64,000 nucleotides of DNA, from positions 8,015,001 through 8,079,000 of the forward strand of contig NC_069135.1 in assembly GCF_026914265.1 (NCBI RefSeq). The letters are read 5' to 3'. Source of the stretch: Mya arenaria (taxonomy: Eukaryota; Mollusca; Bivalvia; Myida; Myidae). The notes beneath the pieces are model-generated. The model was not told the origin of the DNA. It did not search any database and saw only the letters and a list, made by a program, of their open reading frames with translations. Positions within the stretch are counted from its first letter, which is position 1, and every line of letters begins with the position of its first letter. Made by a program: the position numbers and the translations under genes. Of the stretch, positions 36,734-48,739 are shown piece after piece.

Positions 36734-39700
36734 TCAGTTATTTCTAAGCAGCACAAACACGCACTTGAAACAGCCGCAGTTCATGGCACGACCAACGTCA
36801 TCACCCTCATCTAAGAAAGCTTGCAGTGTAGTAGGCTTAAACAACACCACGGTTTTCTTCGTCCTCGATATTCTCACCAGTTTTGAGAGCTCTCTTTTTA
36901 GAGACATTTCGCCCGCGGTTCGGCGGTTTTCGTCACGCAGGAGGTCATATATCGATGTCCGCAGATTGCTTTTTCCTGTGTTTGTCTTCAAAAACTTCCT
37001 CAGGGCTTTCTCCATTGGTCCAAGGTTGCGCTCCTCAGGCGATGTTGTATAATGTTTCTACAATAATAATCAATACAATGCAGAACAATGAAGTACAAAA
37101 CAGTACTATATAGTAAAATGTACTACATTGTAGTACAATGTAGCACAATGTAGCACAATGTAGCAGAATCCAGAACACTGTAGTACAATGCAGTTCAGTA
37201 CTGAACAATGTAGTAAAATACAGTTAATTGCTGAACAATGTAGTAAATGTACAATACAATACACTGTAGTACAATGCAGTTCAGTATTGAACAATGTAGT
37301 ATAATACAGTAAATTGCAGAACAATGTAGTACAGTACATTACAATGTAGTACAATTTAGCATAATGTAGCCATACAGTACAATGCAGTACAATGCAAGAC
37401 CATGTAGTACAATGAAGTACAATGCTTAACAATGTAGTACAATGCAGTACACATATGTACAATGTAGCAATGTTTAGCACAATGCAATACAATGTAGCAC
37501 ATTGCAGTACAATGCATGACAAGGCATGACAATGCATACTAATGTAGCATAATGTAGTATAATGTAGCACAATACATTACAATATAGCATAACGCAGACC
37601 GATGTAAAAACTATGAACGGACGTTGATACCTGAAATCCTAATAACTGTGTTCGTGTCATCGTACTGCACATTGCAAACATTTTATAATGGTTCAGTTAG
37701 CAGAAGATAATCATCACTATTCAGTATAACGACTGCTTTCTAGCCGAAGTTACATTTGTTCTAGCTGTACCTATGTTTCCTCGGCCGCAATTGTTGTCTC
37801 GCCTAACGAGATAACTTGAATACTGAGTACATCCCACTTTAAGCGACACGCCCACCTGTCATCCCATATAAGTCACTGTGGATTGTCACCTACCACACTT
37901 ACTTAATAAACCCTGCCTACATCATTTACGTGAGAATTAGACCTAGCCATAAAAACGTTATTTTATCGTTTTTGGACCAACTATGCGAGTGCTTTGAACG
38001 AAATAACTAGATTGTTTTATTGTGATGGCCTATACGGTGTGGTAGATGGGTGTGTCCCTTTTCATGTCTACTAGGTGGTACTCCGACTACTTATCTCTAT
38101 TGAGTACCAGATCCGGTCGGAAAATGTTTTTTTTTTCGTATTTGGCTCATTGTTTACGAGTGCTTTAAACGAGTTAATGAATTTCCAAGAGTGGTGACCT
38201 ATATGGAGTGGTTGGTGCGTATGACCCCTTACAGACACAGCAACCTCGGCGAGTTCTTAAAACAAAGCTATCGAGATTAATTATACAAGGCCGGATTATA
38301 TATGCTCCGGCTGGAAATGCGTTTCTCCTACCAGCTACTTTATTCTCCGGCCTGAAAACCTTCCCGGGTGTCGGGCAAACCTAAATGCCATCTTTACAGC
38401 TATTTTCATTAATAAGTCATTATATATTTTAAACAGATATATCACTTACATTTATTTCATCGTAGGCGCCCATGAATATTGCAACGAGCAAATTGATGAC
38501 AAGTACGGTGAATATAGCTACGTAAATGCCAATGTAGATTCTGGAGAACCAAAATATCATGCTATGGCCACTTTTCTTTGTTTCTAGATACCCAAGGGTT
38601 GCAAACAGCTCATCACCAGTGGCAAGTGTAAATAGAGATTCCGCAGCGGTTTGGGGAGATTTAAACTGCAATTATTAAAACAACAAAATAAAAACTTGTT
38701 TTAGATCTGCATAGTATTGTTCTGTAAAAACTGTTGATTTGCAAAAGAACAACACATTACTAAATCAGCATTTGTATCTTTACCTTTTATAATTATTATT
38801 AAAAAAATATTGCAACATTCGGTTGTATTTTTTCTTAGATTAGGTTTCTTACCTTTACGTGGTAAGGCGCCAGTACAATATATCCACAGACCCAAAACCC
38901 CATCGACATGACAACAATACAGAGCAGATAGGCCATCACATCCCAGAACGCCCGATACAGTGTGCTAAACAGCAACTGTTAACAAATGCAGATATCAGTT
39001 GATTATTCATTTAGTATTGTAATTTCTTATATTTAGTGATAGAAAATATGCTCAAATATTATAAACCGAAATATGGTGTTACATGGCTGCGATAACACGA
39101 TAAGGATAGTGATTAAACTGATTCGAAAACCCTTACATGGAACTTGAAGTTAAAGTCAAAGTAGCGTAGAAGACACAACCAGGATAGCAAACAGCCCACT
39201 CCCAGCCAGACTGTGAATGCGTCAAGGGTGGCTAACACCCAGCTATTGGACTGCAACAACATATCATCATTGAATTCAAAGCTAATTATAGTAATAGCAA
39301 TTAAGTATGGGTTACATTGGAAGAAAAAAGTACATTCTGACATATATATATATATATATTGTGTTCTTTTTTATTTCTGATACAAAACCCAAGCTTATTC
39401 CTAATGTAGAATAATTAAACAGTTAATCAAATCAGAACGATATGTATTCTCCATCCATACCTCGCCGCTAAACACGATCCAAATCGTGCCATAAAGGGTA
39501 AGTATGTCCCCAACGAAAACAAGAATGTCCCAAAGACGGAAGAATTTTGCGTATTCCCTCCATGGTAAATCATTTTCTGTCTGCACTGCAGGTTTGTAAA
39601 ACTGCTTGAAATATTTCCTCATGTACGCCTTAGTCCGCTTTTAAAATAACATAATGAAGCGTTATTAGAAATGACAAGCTAGAACTGTATATATAAATTT

Positions 39701-42700
39701 TTATTCTCAATGAAATGGCAGTATTAAAGGTACTCGCTCATGTTTTCCAGTACTGCATCTGAAAACACCTGTAATTCTCGTTATTTAACTCTATTATTTC
39801 GAAATTGCTGAATAAATTATTCAGTCATAGAATAAAATTGTTGTTGTTATTTTTTAGTTTTAGTGGGATGTGAACCCACGACGATAAAATCAGAAAAAAA
39901 CGGGACATATAACCACAAAGCCACCGGGACTTTTAACACATAACTTTGTATAATGACCTTTTAACATTGATTACATCACGTGATAGTGACCATCAACCTA
40001 TGATGCATCAACAATGTTGTAATAAAGTAATTATTAGCGTTGTTAACGCTAATGGAATTGTGGTCTTCAAGGACGATATTTGTCTAAACGTCAACGCTTG
40101 CAAAAGCGTTCCTGCTTTTGTTATTTTAGTTTAAACTCTCAATATTATCTGCCACACATTATTTGCTAATGAAAAAGTGCATTTTACAAACCATGAGCGA
40201 GTTCCATTACGCTTATGTAGTTTGATATGTGCAAGATATTACCCAATACAGCACAATTCCGCAAGTCACAGCCGCTACAGTTATCAACAAAGATAAGACT
40301 GTCAAAGCAATAACCGCCCCGCCCACTGCAGAGGATGCCTCGTCTAACGCTTGATCTGCAATTGGTAGATTAGAAAAAGTGCATTTATAAACGGAATTAT
40401 ATAGTTCGCTCGAAACCCATGATTTGTCTTTTTACTTGGAAAGTTATCAAAGTAATACATTACATGTCATTCTGTTTGCCTCTTGATAAAATCGTTGGTG
40501 CATAATAGTTCGAAAACGTTTTCAAATACGTCGAGTATGTTCTTGCTCCGTTTACTCACCAATGACTGATGTGAAGTTCATTTCGGCACACTTGATTCGA
40601 GTCGTCAGTGTGTCCAACTCCAGATTCACTTGTCCGTTGTTATCCATGTCTTGAAATGATATCTGGAAGTGTGTAAAAGTTAACCGAGGAATGAATTTCT
40701 GACTCTCATTCTCATTCTTTGATCTTAACCTTGGAAACGAATAAAACATTTTTAAAGCGTTACTTGTTTTTATTGTAGCTGTCTACTGGATTTTCACATG
40801 CGCCATATACTTCTTACAATTTGCTTTTCATCATAGTATTAGGCCAACCCACAACCTCAGATGGTTGTAATAAAAGTTTTAATAGAAATTATAATATTTG
40901 ATAATTTTCTTCACACCTTCCCATTAATCCTCAGGCATCGGGCTTTAACATCCTTCTCATAGACACGAACGGAGTGAAGTTGAAACGACAGTGTGGTCAA
41001 CAACATCCTGTAATTTGTAAATCCGTTTTATACATATGTATATAAATAGTGTATTTCATTTTTTTCTGTATTTCTTTAAGTATTTTACTGGACGAGAAAT
41101 CTACCATACCTCTAAATTTAGTCAGTACATTCAAAGTATAAACATCTTCAGCATTCAGTGATGCGTAAAGCCTAAAGGTTTGCGTTTCAACTGTTCAGAG
41201 CATGTGCATGGTTCGCAGTTTAGCCAAACACATAGTGAACCAAAATCAAGGATTTAATGTACAAATTAGAACAGTACAGGCCAGACTTTGTGTTACATAA
41301 TAAATAATTCCTTTTTCACATATCGTCCTTTTAAATACATATAACAACTCGAAAATACCACTTCTGCGTCTTACTTCTTAATTGGCTGAGTGAGGTTTAA
41401 GTGTTCAAACTCTCTCAGAATGCTGTAGTCGTACGAAATCTCCCCAGTCTTAGAATCGACAGTTTCTGTTAGACCGTTCCGTATCTCGAAGCTTCTCTCT
41501 GGCATTAGAAAACTATGGAGAATAAAACTCTCACAAATAAATCGGCAAAATCTCATTGAAATGTTCCGCTGGTTTGTTACTGATTTTAACGTATACAAAT
41601 ATTTTAATAAAGGATTCCATACCGTGAATGTGAATGCCAAATTTGACTTGGTCGTCAGAGAAGCCTGGGAAGTCGAAATATTCAATGTTTCCCACCATGG
41701 TATCTGCAGGCAATCGGACATAATAGCCGATTGCATCCTTCTCTGCGTTGAAGTACTGTAGCATATAAATACCAGATACCATTTTGAATCGAATAAGATG
41801 TTAAAATAATATGGCTGTTTTACAGACGAGTAAACATAATTTAAACCTTTGTGAAACAAAACAACCAAGTCGACCACAACTTTAAACGTTCAGAAAAACG
41901 GCACAAATGCCAAATAATTTATAGTTCATGATTTATGTATGTTTGCTTATTGGTCGAAAGCCTTCATACATTACAAGAACTTCATAGTAAGCTTTAATGT
42001 TAATCAATGTAATATTCATCATATATGAAAATAAACGCAAAGACACGCATAGCAAACCACTGAGCTTCATGTTAAACTAGATTCAAAAACTGAATACCAC
42101 TAATACATTAATTAAATTACGCTTTTAACGGCAAAATTGATGGCGTCTGTCAGATCATCCACGACGTAGAGGGCAAACTCCCCACGGGACGGTGGATATG
42201 GCAACGTCTCCCAAGCTGAGAATAAACGATAAACGAATTAGTTTATAGGGAGTCTTTTGGTGTTGGCAACATTAGTTCATCTTCTTTTACGAACAAACAT
42301 TTAACGGAAAACTGGCAGATGCTCATTCTAACATTTTATTGTAAATCAAAGCAGTAATTAAATTTCCAATAACGCTAAATACGTTTTTTTTTTCGGCAAG
42401 ATAATGCAGTTTTCATCATATTTTCTAAACAAGTGATATCAACAGAGAACTTATTTATTAACTTCCGATAATGTTTTATCACTGTTATAAACATTTCGTT
42501 CATATTTCAAATTAAGTATTTTTTTCTATATGCGATCATATGAAACATGAACGGGGTCAATTAATAAGCTTTATCTCGAACACGACAGCGCTTACTTGCA
42601 TCCCAATCTTTAAGAAAAAGATGCCTCAAAGCGATGTGTCCTCTGTTCACAACGGAATTAAAGTTGCTCCGGTCATTGCCAAATTTGAATATCTGAAATG

Positions 42701-45093
42701 GAGGTAGACAATTTTAGCATTTTTACTTTCTACTCTCTGATTGGATGGCCTTCGGTGGAAAATAAAACTATGTTATGAAAAGTGAAACAAACTACTCTTG
42801 CAGACAAGATTATGCAAATCATGAATCGAATCCTTCGTTTGTTCAGTGCTGCATACAAGGTTTCAACATACCTGTGTTGTGATCGTGGAGACCTTTATAA
42901 CTTGAGCGACGAAAATGGCCAGATAAACGATATGAAGGAAGCATTGGTTGTTCTTGAACTTGATAGCGGTGTAGAAATACCACTTGAGTTCCCGCTGGAG
43001 TTTTTTCGTCTGCTTGGTGTAATCGCTATCCGGAGTATTTTGAACTAGTACTTCTTCGTTGTCTTCTTCCTCGTCTTGGTAATATAATTAGGTCAACCAT
43101 GAAACGTTTGGGGTTTTTTTATTAATTTTCATTTAATGATGCACTCTTACTCCCAAAAAACATTTACCACACGCAATACAATTGTTTTTAAAATACCAAA
43201 AAGATGAATACATGTCGAAAACCGAGTTTAATTTGAAATAAATGCGCAGTTAACATGGTATTTCTACTTTATGAGACAATTGTAGATCACAGTAAATCTT
43301 TAAGCACTCACCAATCATTTAATATTTTTGCGTTTTTTAATATTAAATACACAGTTACAATATTGTTATCAGTAATTGATATATTCCATAAATGCATTAT
43401 TTAGTAAGTAGTTAAAGGTTTATTACTCAAACGTTGTGTTTGCTATACGTGTGTATGTATTGATTTTCAACACCAGTGTCATCTTAACATTGACATAGCT
43501 ATAATTGTATTTAAGGTTTCCATTTCAAATGAACTTAAAACGTAAGCACCGCGTGCGGATTCTAACAATCGTCTGTAATTTTGTTCGAAAATGGGAATAT
43601 ACAAAGGAATAGTATAGAGTGTTGGACCTCGGTACACATGAGCGTTATGTTCCTGGCAACATGTGTTTTCCATTGCATTTTGTAAGTTATGACCAATGTT
43701 GAAGTGCGTGCACGATGACGACGACTCGAAGGTTATCACACAAATACCGCGGCTTATTTTTCTTTGAAAATAGAAACAGTAGAGATATAAAAATGGCCTT
43801 ATGGCCCTTTATCGCTCACCTGCCACTGGGTGCCAAGGAAGAAATCAAGTTTCTAAGAAATGAAGCGACTGCAAAGGAAGTAAGTTATTACTAAAGGAGT
43901 TCATGGTTGCTTAGCAATATGGTTGTTAAGGAAGCAAGCCATAGATGAGGAAGTCAATGATTACTTAGAGAAATGTAATTGCTAAGTTAGTCAATGGTTG
44001 CAGGAGTGACACGATTTTTAAAGGAAATATAGTTGCGTAGGAAACAAGCAGCTGCTTGAAAATTCATTTTTCAAAATAGATGCCAAGGAAATCTTTAGTG
44101 TCCATAGATGTTAAAGTTTTATAAGGACAGTGACGATTGCTATGGAAATAAGGTGATTGAAAGAAAGTTTTTTTAAGAACCACAAAGGAAATATCTAATC
44201 TTTGGGGACTGAAGTCTTTTAGAAAAAGTTCTTCCCTTATATAAGTCTAAGTAAAACAAGCTTTCCAGGGGCAGGGCAAGCAATATCCCAAAGGAGAATG
44301 ATTTGAACATATTTCGTAGATAACCACATGCGCATAACTACATGCCAAATCACTAAGCTATAACATTGTAGTTTTTTTTTGCAAAATTGTTTAAAGGTTC
44401 TCCTACTGTAAGTCTTTATAAAAATAACCCCGCCATTGGCGGCAAAGTATATTAACAAACGAAACTCACTGAGGACATAAAACATTTCTGTGAAATTAAT
44501 TTAAAACCGGGCGTGGGACAAAACGTTCTTCATACGAACCAACATAACTGGATGAAATTTCATATAGGGTCAGTTAAGGAATATTTATGTTGATTTATTT
44601 TGAAAGTCGTGCTTGCGTTCACTGAGGAGACGATTTTCAGAGTCCATGCATGGAATTGATCTTGAAAATAATAAATTAAGGTACATTCCTGTAAAGTGTG
44701 GTCGAAATAGGCTCCAGATGTTTAGGAGTTGTTGTTTAAAGGAAACAGACGGACGACGGACAGAAGCCCACCACAAAAGCTCACCTTTGAGCCCTTCGTG
44801 CTCAGGTGAACAAATATACTGACAAAATCATTCAAACTCCAGATGTTTGAAACCTTCAATGTCGTTTGCATGGTACATGATATCTTTCAGCTGCTTTGAT
44901 GGAAAAAGAAGACATATTGTATGACAACATCTAACTGTAAAGAACGTGTACCTCCAATGTGCGCTGGATGCCTTGTAAGCGGACGTTTATGTAAGGCTGC
45001 AGAATCTCCATCTTCACTGTCCTGATCTTCCCTTGGAAACTTACCGGAAGAAGTCATCTCAATAAAGTGCCCAGGTAATTCCTCAACGGACAT
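36734..45093 (-). CDS. mucolipin (TRPML)-type cation channel, 14 exons, 684 aa
   Basis: Endolysosomal Ca2+/cation channel of the TRPML family. Exons (minus strand): 45093-44952, 43074-42872, 42692-42596, 42215-42121, 41755-41623, 41498-41375, 41007-40917, 40662-40560, 40355-40243, 39637-39461, 39250-39137, 38975-38853, 38665-38450, 37057-36734; all GT-AG, phases agree, 685 codons with TGA. TM1 lies at about residues 92-110 (HIVYLAIFVAQVI), followed by FNSVVNRGHIALRHLFL, a luminal loop, TM2 at 339-367, TM3-TM4 at 403-458, TM5 with CGYIVLAPYH at 476-503, pore SLFTLATGDELFATL (filter TGDE, 521-524; vertebrate TRPMLs have NGDD), and TM6 ending FMGAYDEIN. The Cys-rich tail NCGCFKCVF with a late dileucine (VLLRNN) resembles the palmitoylation and dileucine signals of TRPML1. 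The N-terminal basic cluster is weak. Human TRPML1 is 580 aa; the excess is in both tails and the loop. Confidence 0.93.
37060..37610. repeat. 10-bp minisatellite in the last mucolipin intron
   Basis: About 55 units of TAGTACAATG / CAGTACAATG / TAGCACAATG with imperfect 10-base spacing, starting three bases beyond the acceptor-side edge of the terminal exon (exon begins at 37057). The long open frame on the minus strand is produced by the repeat. Confidence 0.9.
37965..38250. repeat. diverged tandem duplication, period about 173 bp
   Basis: CGAGTGCTTTGAACGA at about 37985 and CGAGTGCTTTAAACGA at about 38158 head two related blocks, each followed by TGACCTATA-type and GGTG..T-type matches. 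It lies in the last intron of the mucolipin gene; function unknown. Confidence 0.55.
39859..39931 (-). mobile_element. tRNA-headed SINE fragment in mucolipin intron 9
   Basis: On the minus strand the block starts GTCCCGGTGGCTTTGTGGTT (A-box-like) and has TGGGTTCACATCCCACT (B-box-like) about 50 bases on, the layout of a tRNA-derived SINE head. It lacks a complete cloverleaf and a convincing tail, so it is read as a SINE remnant, not a tRNA gene. Confidence 0.55.
43813..44812. mobile_element. probable 1-kb transposon insertion in mucolipin intron 1
   Basis: The segment opens with CGCTCACCTG after GGCCCTTTAT and closes with GTGCTCAGGTGAAC, giving short inverted termini (CACCTG / CAGGTG). Near the right end lies a GACGGACGACGGACAG stretch and an internal hairpin (CTCACCTTTGAGC / GTGCTCAGGTGA). 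Its centre is purine-rich with loosely repeated GGAAGTAAGT / GGAAGCAAGC words. No coding sequence and no target duplication were seen. Boundaries are approximate. Confidence 0.45.
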
Positions 45094-45389
45094 CGAGTTG
45101 CTTTATTTATAAATACTTTTGATTTAGTTTTGACTTATTCAAAATCCAACTTGCAGTCGAAAATGACCTCGACAATTTGAACAAAGCATGTCAGATAATG
45201 TCATCTACAGTAGCACTTGAGAGCCTTTTATCTGAAATGCACGATAACATTTGGAAGTTGTGCACTTCTTATATAATCTAAACGTACTTAATAAAATCGA
45301 TGGCCCCACTAAACGTGCACACTGACTATATGAATATGCACATACACGCTAATGAAATCTGTAAAACAGATGATAGAGTGAACATCTAG

Positions 45390-45790
45390 GTATGTCCATT
45401 CCGGTGTAAAAATAAAATTTAGACCTAATTGGATATTGAACCCATGGGTTAGTTAAACGTTGTTCATTTACCCTGACAACATTTCAACCTATCAATTTTG
45501 ATCAAAACAGTCCGTTTTTTGTTATACATTATTTTGATCAGTAATGGGGTGATTTTTCAACGATCACTAAAATTTCGATAGGTGTCGAAAATCGACTGTC
45601 TGTAGAAGGAAAACTTAAAGAGGTCTCTGGAAAAACGAGTGACTTTTGCACTCTTACTGTCTAACTTCTTTACACGCACTGCTGGGCTTGAGTCCGTTCC
45701 TTCAACTTTCTAGACCGTTGTTTAATGCATAGGAATCAAATGCCATGTGATTTACAAAATGCATCCCGGTTTTATAGACACTACTTTGGT
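45390..45790 (-). promoter_or_regulatory. mucolipin 5' flank preserved in both copies
   Basis: Blocks here (GACAACATTTCAAC, TTTTGATCAA, TCTCTGGAAAA followed by GACTTTTGCA..CTTACTGTCTA, then GATTTACAAAATG and TTTTATAGACAC) match 57400-57760 upstream of the decayed mucolipin copy, in the same order. Preservation next to the first exon makes it the best candidate for promoter/leader sequence, although it may simply reflect the duplication's extent. No TATA box or clear start site is assigned. Confidence 0.4.
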
Positions 45791-46519
45791 AAGTATTGGG
45801 TTTCATTATTTTGAGTTTATTCGCTCTGTACGCCTGAGTGTGTGTTTATGTCTGTGTCCCAAAAAATCATCCGTGGACCATAATAAAAAGGGACAAAAAG
45901 GCTGAATGGACTCGTTACCAACTATTTGCTCTTCTAGCTAAGAACATTCAGCCATCGAATAATTTCACTCAGGTATACATGTGCATAAATAAATCGTCCT
46001 TACTTTTCGTAAGATACTTATTCATGTGTGTGCGAGTTATGTCCCTTTTTATTCGATCAATCTAACCCATAATAAATAACATAATAGAATATAATGCAGT
46101 GCCGTAGCCGTTGCTGCCTCGTTGTTTTTGAGGCATATAACAATTTGTATAGCTCTAAAAATAACTCTTTTCGACTTTCTTTATTTGCCTCAATGTACAC
46201 AAACCATCGAGGCGGAATGTCTATATTTCAAAAAAGAACTGAAAACAGTGAATTATTGGAATCTAGAAAAAATCATAAAATCCAGAATGCTTATTCCAAG
46301 TTTAGATTTAGATCCGAGGTGTGTATCGATTCTATACACTATAATGGATACTAGTATGCACGATATACCGTGACAGTACATATACTGGTTTTATATTCTA
46401 TACCAGTATATACTGTGCACTATATTGCTTTTATCCATAATTCCAAATGCTTTTGGGGTTTCTAACACATATTAAATGTGTTGAGGAGAAGTTCTGTGCT
46501 TATGGTATTTTAGATTGTA

Positions 46520-46728
46520 AAATCCCCGCAAAATGCCCCCGCACCCCAGGGACCCTAGGTAAGGCCCATTCCCCGCAGTATTTAAAGCAAAGACAAAACC
46601 ACCACATTCACCCGGCACTGCGGGGCAACCTGAAAGGTCAAAACACGGCCCATTTCCCCGGCTATCCCCGGTATACCCCCGGACCTGGGGGGGGGGGGGC
46701 GTGGTTACAATTGACTGGTGCATAACTT
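46520..46728. mobile_element. second copy of the GC-rich MITE (inverted)
   Basis: Related, in reverse orientation, to 24863-25122: TGCATAA terminus at about 46726, long G run at 46687-46699, GGTATACCCCCGG and CCCGGCACTGCGGGG blocks. It lies in the left half of the nested 6-kb element and is a younger insertion than that element. Confidence 0.7.
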
Positions 46729-47025
46729 TTTTGCTTTTTTGACTTTAACTTAACAAAACGCTAATCTTTTTTGGTATATTAAGAATTATTTTCTTATGTT
46801 ATAGTTTATTTTGTGCTTGGCAGTATTAAAATTATTATCTAATTGGTTAATTTATTTGCTTTAAAGCAAATATCACTCTCAGTGAAACCTCTTATTACAA
46901 TAGGTGACAGCTGTAGTTTTTCATGGAACCAAAAATGTTTGACAGTATGAGACATTTTATTTTAGCAGTATATGATGTACATTAGGTATAAGTTCTCTTT
47001 TGCAATTTGTTCTGTTGTTTTTCAG

Positions 47026-47122
47026 TTGTTGCAAGATCTCAAAACGGAGAAAATTGTGGACCAGGCAAGAGTTGTACTAAACCCAATAAGACACAATGAG
47101 AGACAGGAATGACACAATAAAA
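47026..47122 (+). other. exon-like segment with splice acceptor and poly-A signal
   Basis: After a pyrimidine-rich acceptor (GTTTTTCAG) an open frame reads LLQDLKTEKIVDQARVVLNP and closes with a stop 87 bases later; AATAAA follows at 47117. A second acceptor-like site at about 48671 precedes a short frame (NPQPTKDSLTSKSSLKIT, stop). They could be terminal exons captured by the nested element or of a lost gene. No protein family is recognised and chance cannot be excluded. Confidence 0.25.
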
Positions 47123-48193
47123 ACAGGAAACAGGAAAGTTACCTGTTACACATTCATCTAGGTTCAGTTTTTTATTCCAGATTTCATACAACTGTAAAAT
47201 GTTTTATGCATGCTACGATCATGTTCATCAAGTATATTTTAGACCCTGATGATGAGATCTAATCTATTGATTATTCCCCGCCGAAAGGCAAAGGGGATAC
47301 AGTATTATTATTAGTACTATTTCATAGTTTTTGTCTGCAGCAGAACCTGAAAAGTGTTTGAGGTGTTGATTTCAAACTTCATATATATATACAGATAGAT
47401 CTCATTTAGCAGAAGTGCAGTGCGCAGAGACCATGACTCAAGGTGTATTTTTAGTAATAGCCCTTTGTTAGTTTTCAATGTTACCCTTTGCCCTTTGTTG
47501 TAAGGCACAGTTGATACTGATCATAATTCTGCAAGAGATATGAAGGTCTGTGACAGTCTTGTTGTCATTGGTGTTAACACATCAAATTTATTATTCTAAA
47601 AAGAAACATTCTAAAAAATGTACAAAGGTAAGCTATTCATATTGCCTAAATTTAAATGTTCATTGTTGTAATGGTCATGTTTGCAATATAAATATGCTCA
47701 TTCATATTAAAAGTAATTGTCCAGATTCAAATCCTGTAATAGGAACAATGATTTTCTTTCTGTGTTTAGCAAAGTTTATATAAAATCATTTCAATCTATC
47801 AATGTAAAATATACTAAGATTTGTGTGTGTTTATCATTTCTTTATTTGTTAATTCTTCTTTAAATATTTTTATGTGCATATATGAAATATAAATCACAAA
47901 ACGTGTGGCTAATTTTTAATATTAAGATATATAATTATATTATTAGAACAATCATATTTCAAAATCAACCATAAAGCTTTTGCAAGATGCATGGAGAATA
48001 ACTTAATGTATCTGATGTACAATGATGGGATTGTGGGATGCCAGCAATAACATTTCAAGGTGAAGATATGTTTTTGTCATTTTTTCATATTAGTAATCAG
48101 TATGCAAAGCCCTTACAAATGATACTTAAATTATATGGGGTAACTATCAAATTTTAACATTGAAGCCAATGATATAAATGAATGAAAAGCTCC

Positions 48194-48605
48194 TTAAAGG
48201 GTCTGTACTCCAGATTGGCACCAAAAATATCTTTTTTCTTTAACGAATCTCAGGACAATTTTTAATAAAATGTTTTACTCTTTGATATCATAATTGTAAA
48301 AAAATACCAAAATGTAAAAAAAAGTGTCGCCAAAATTGCAGTCCAGTGTTGTATCCACTGTGCTACGAAGGCTTACTCTGAACGGTTGGAATATTTAAGC
48401 GATATACCTAACTTGGTTTTATCACATGATAACATCGACTAGCCAATCACGCATAAGGAATGAATTCAACTAGGTAGACATACTTTTTTAATGGAAAAAT
48501 ACGAAAAAACTGCGAAAAATGTATGCATTGTACACATCAATACCAAGTTTATGTCAGTTTTCTTTTCCCCCCGCTATTCCATCATACTTATTACAGCCCC
48601 TTTAA
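48194..48605. mobile_element. second copy of the TTAA/tRNA-like element
   Basis: Starts TTAAAGGGTCTGTAC and ends ACAGCCCCTTTAA. Internal blocks (TTTGATATCATAATTGTAAA, GACTAGCCAATCACGCATAA, GGAATGAATTC) match the 1316-1811 copy in order. The tRNA-like block is shortened, having lost the B box. No clear target duplication. Lies inside the nested 6-kb element. Confidence 0.8.
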
Positions 48606-48739
48606 TAGCTCAATATTTGAAGTCAACAATGGTACTGTGTTTATGTATTGCTTAATGTTCCTTTGTCTTTCAGAAAAGAACCCACAACCAACTAAAGACA
48701 GTCTGACTTCAAAATCTTCATTGAAGATAACTTAATGGA

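Noticed and set aside
37106-37570. 154-codon minus-strand frame rich in Cys, Leu and His
   Set aside because: Low-complexity translation of a 10-bp minisatellite inside the mucolipin last intron.
39859-39931. Functional tRNA gene in mucolipin intron
   Set aside because: Only A- and B-box-like blocks are convincing; the cloverleaf does not complete.
43479-43739. 86-codon minus-strand frame in mucolipin intron 1
   Set aside because: No family, no splice sites that keep the mucolipin frame, and exon 1 joins exon 2 perfectly without it.
36734-45093. Polycystin-2 (PKD2) identity for the channel gene
   Set aside because: The CGYIVLAPYH segment, ATGDELFATL pore and FSRIY...NLLVAIFMGAYDEI helix fit mucolipins; PKD2-type signatures (EF-hand, polycystin pore) are absent.
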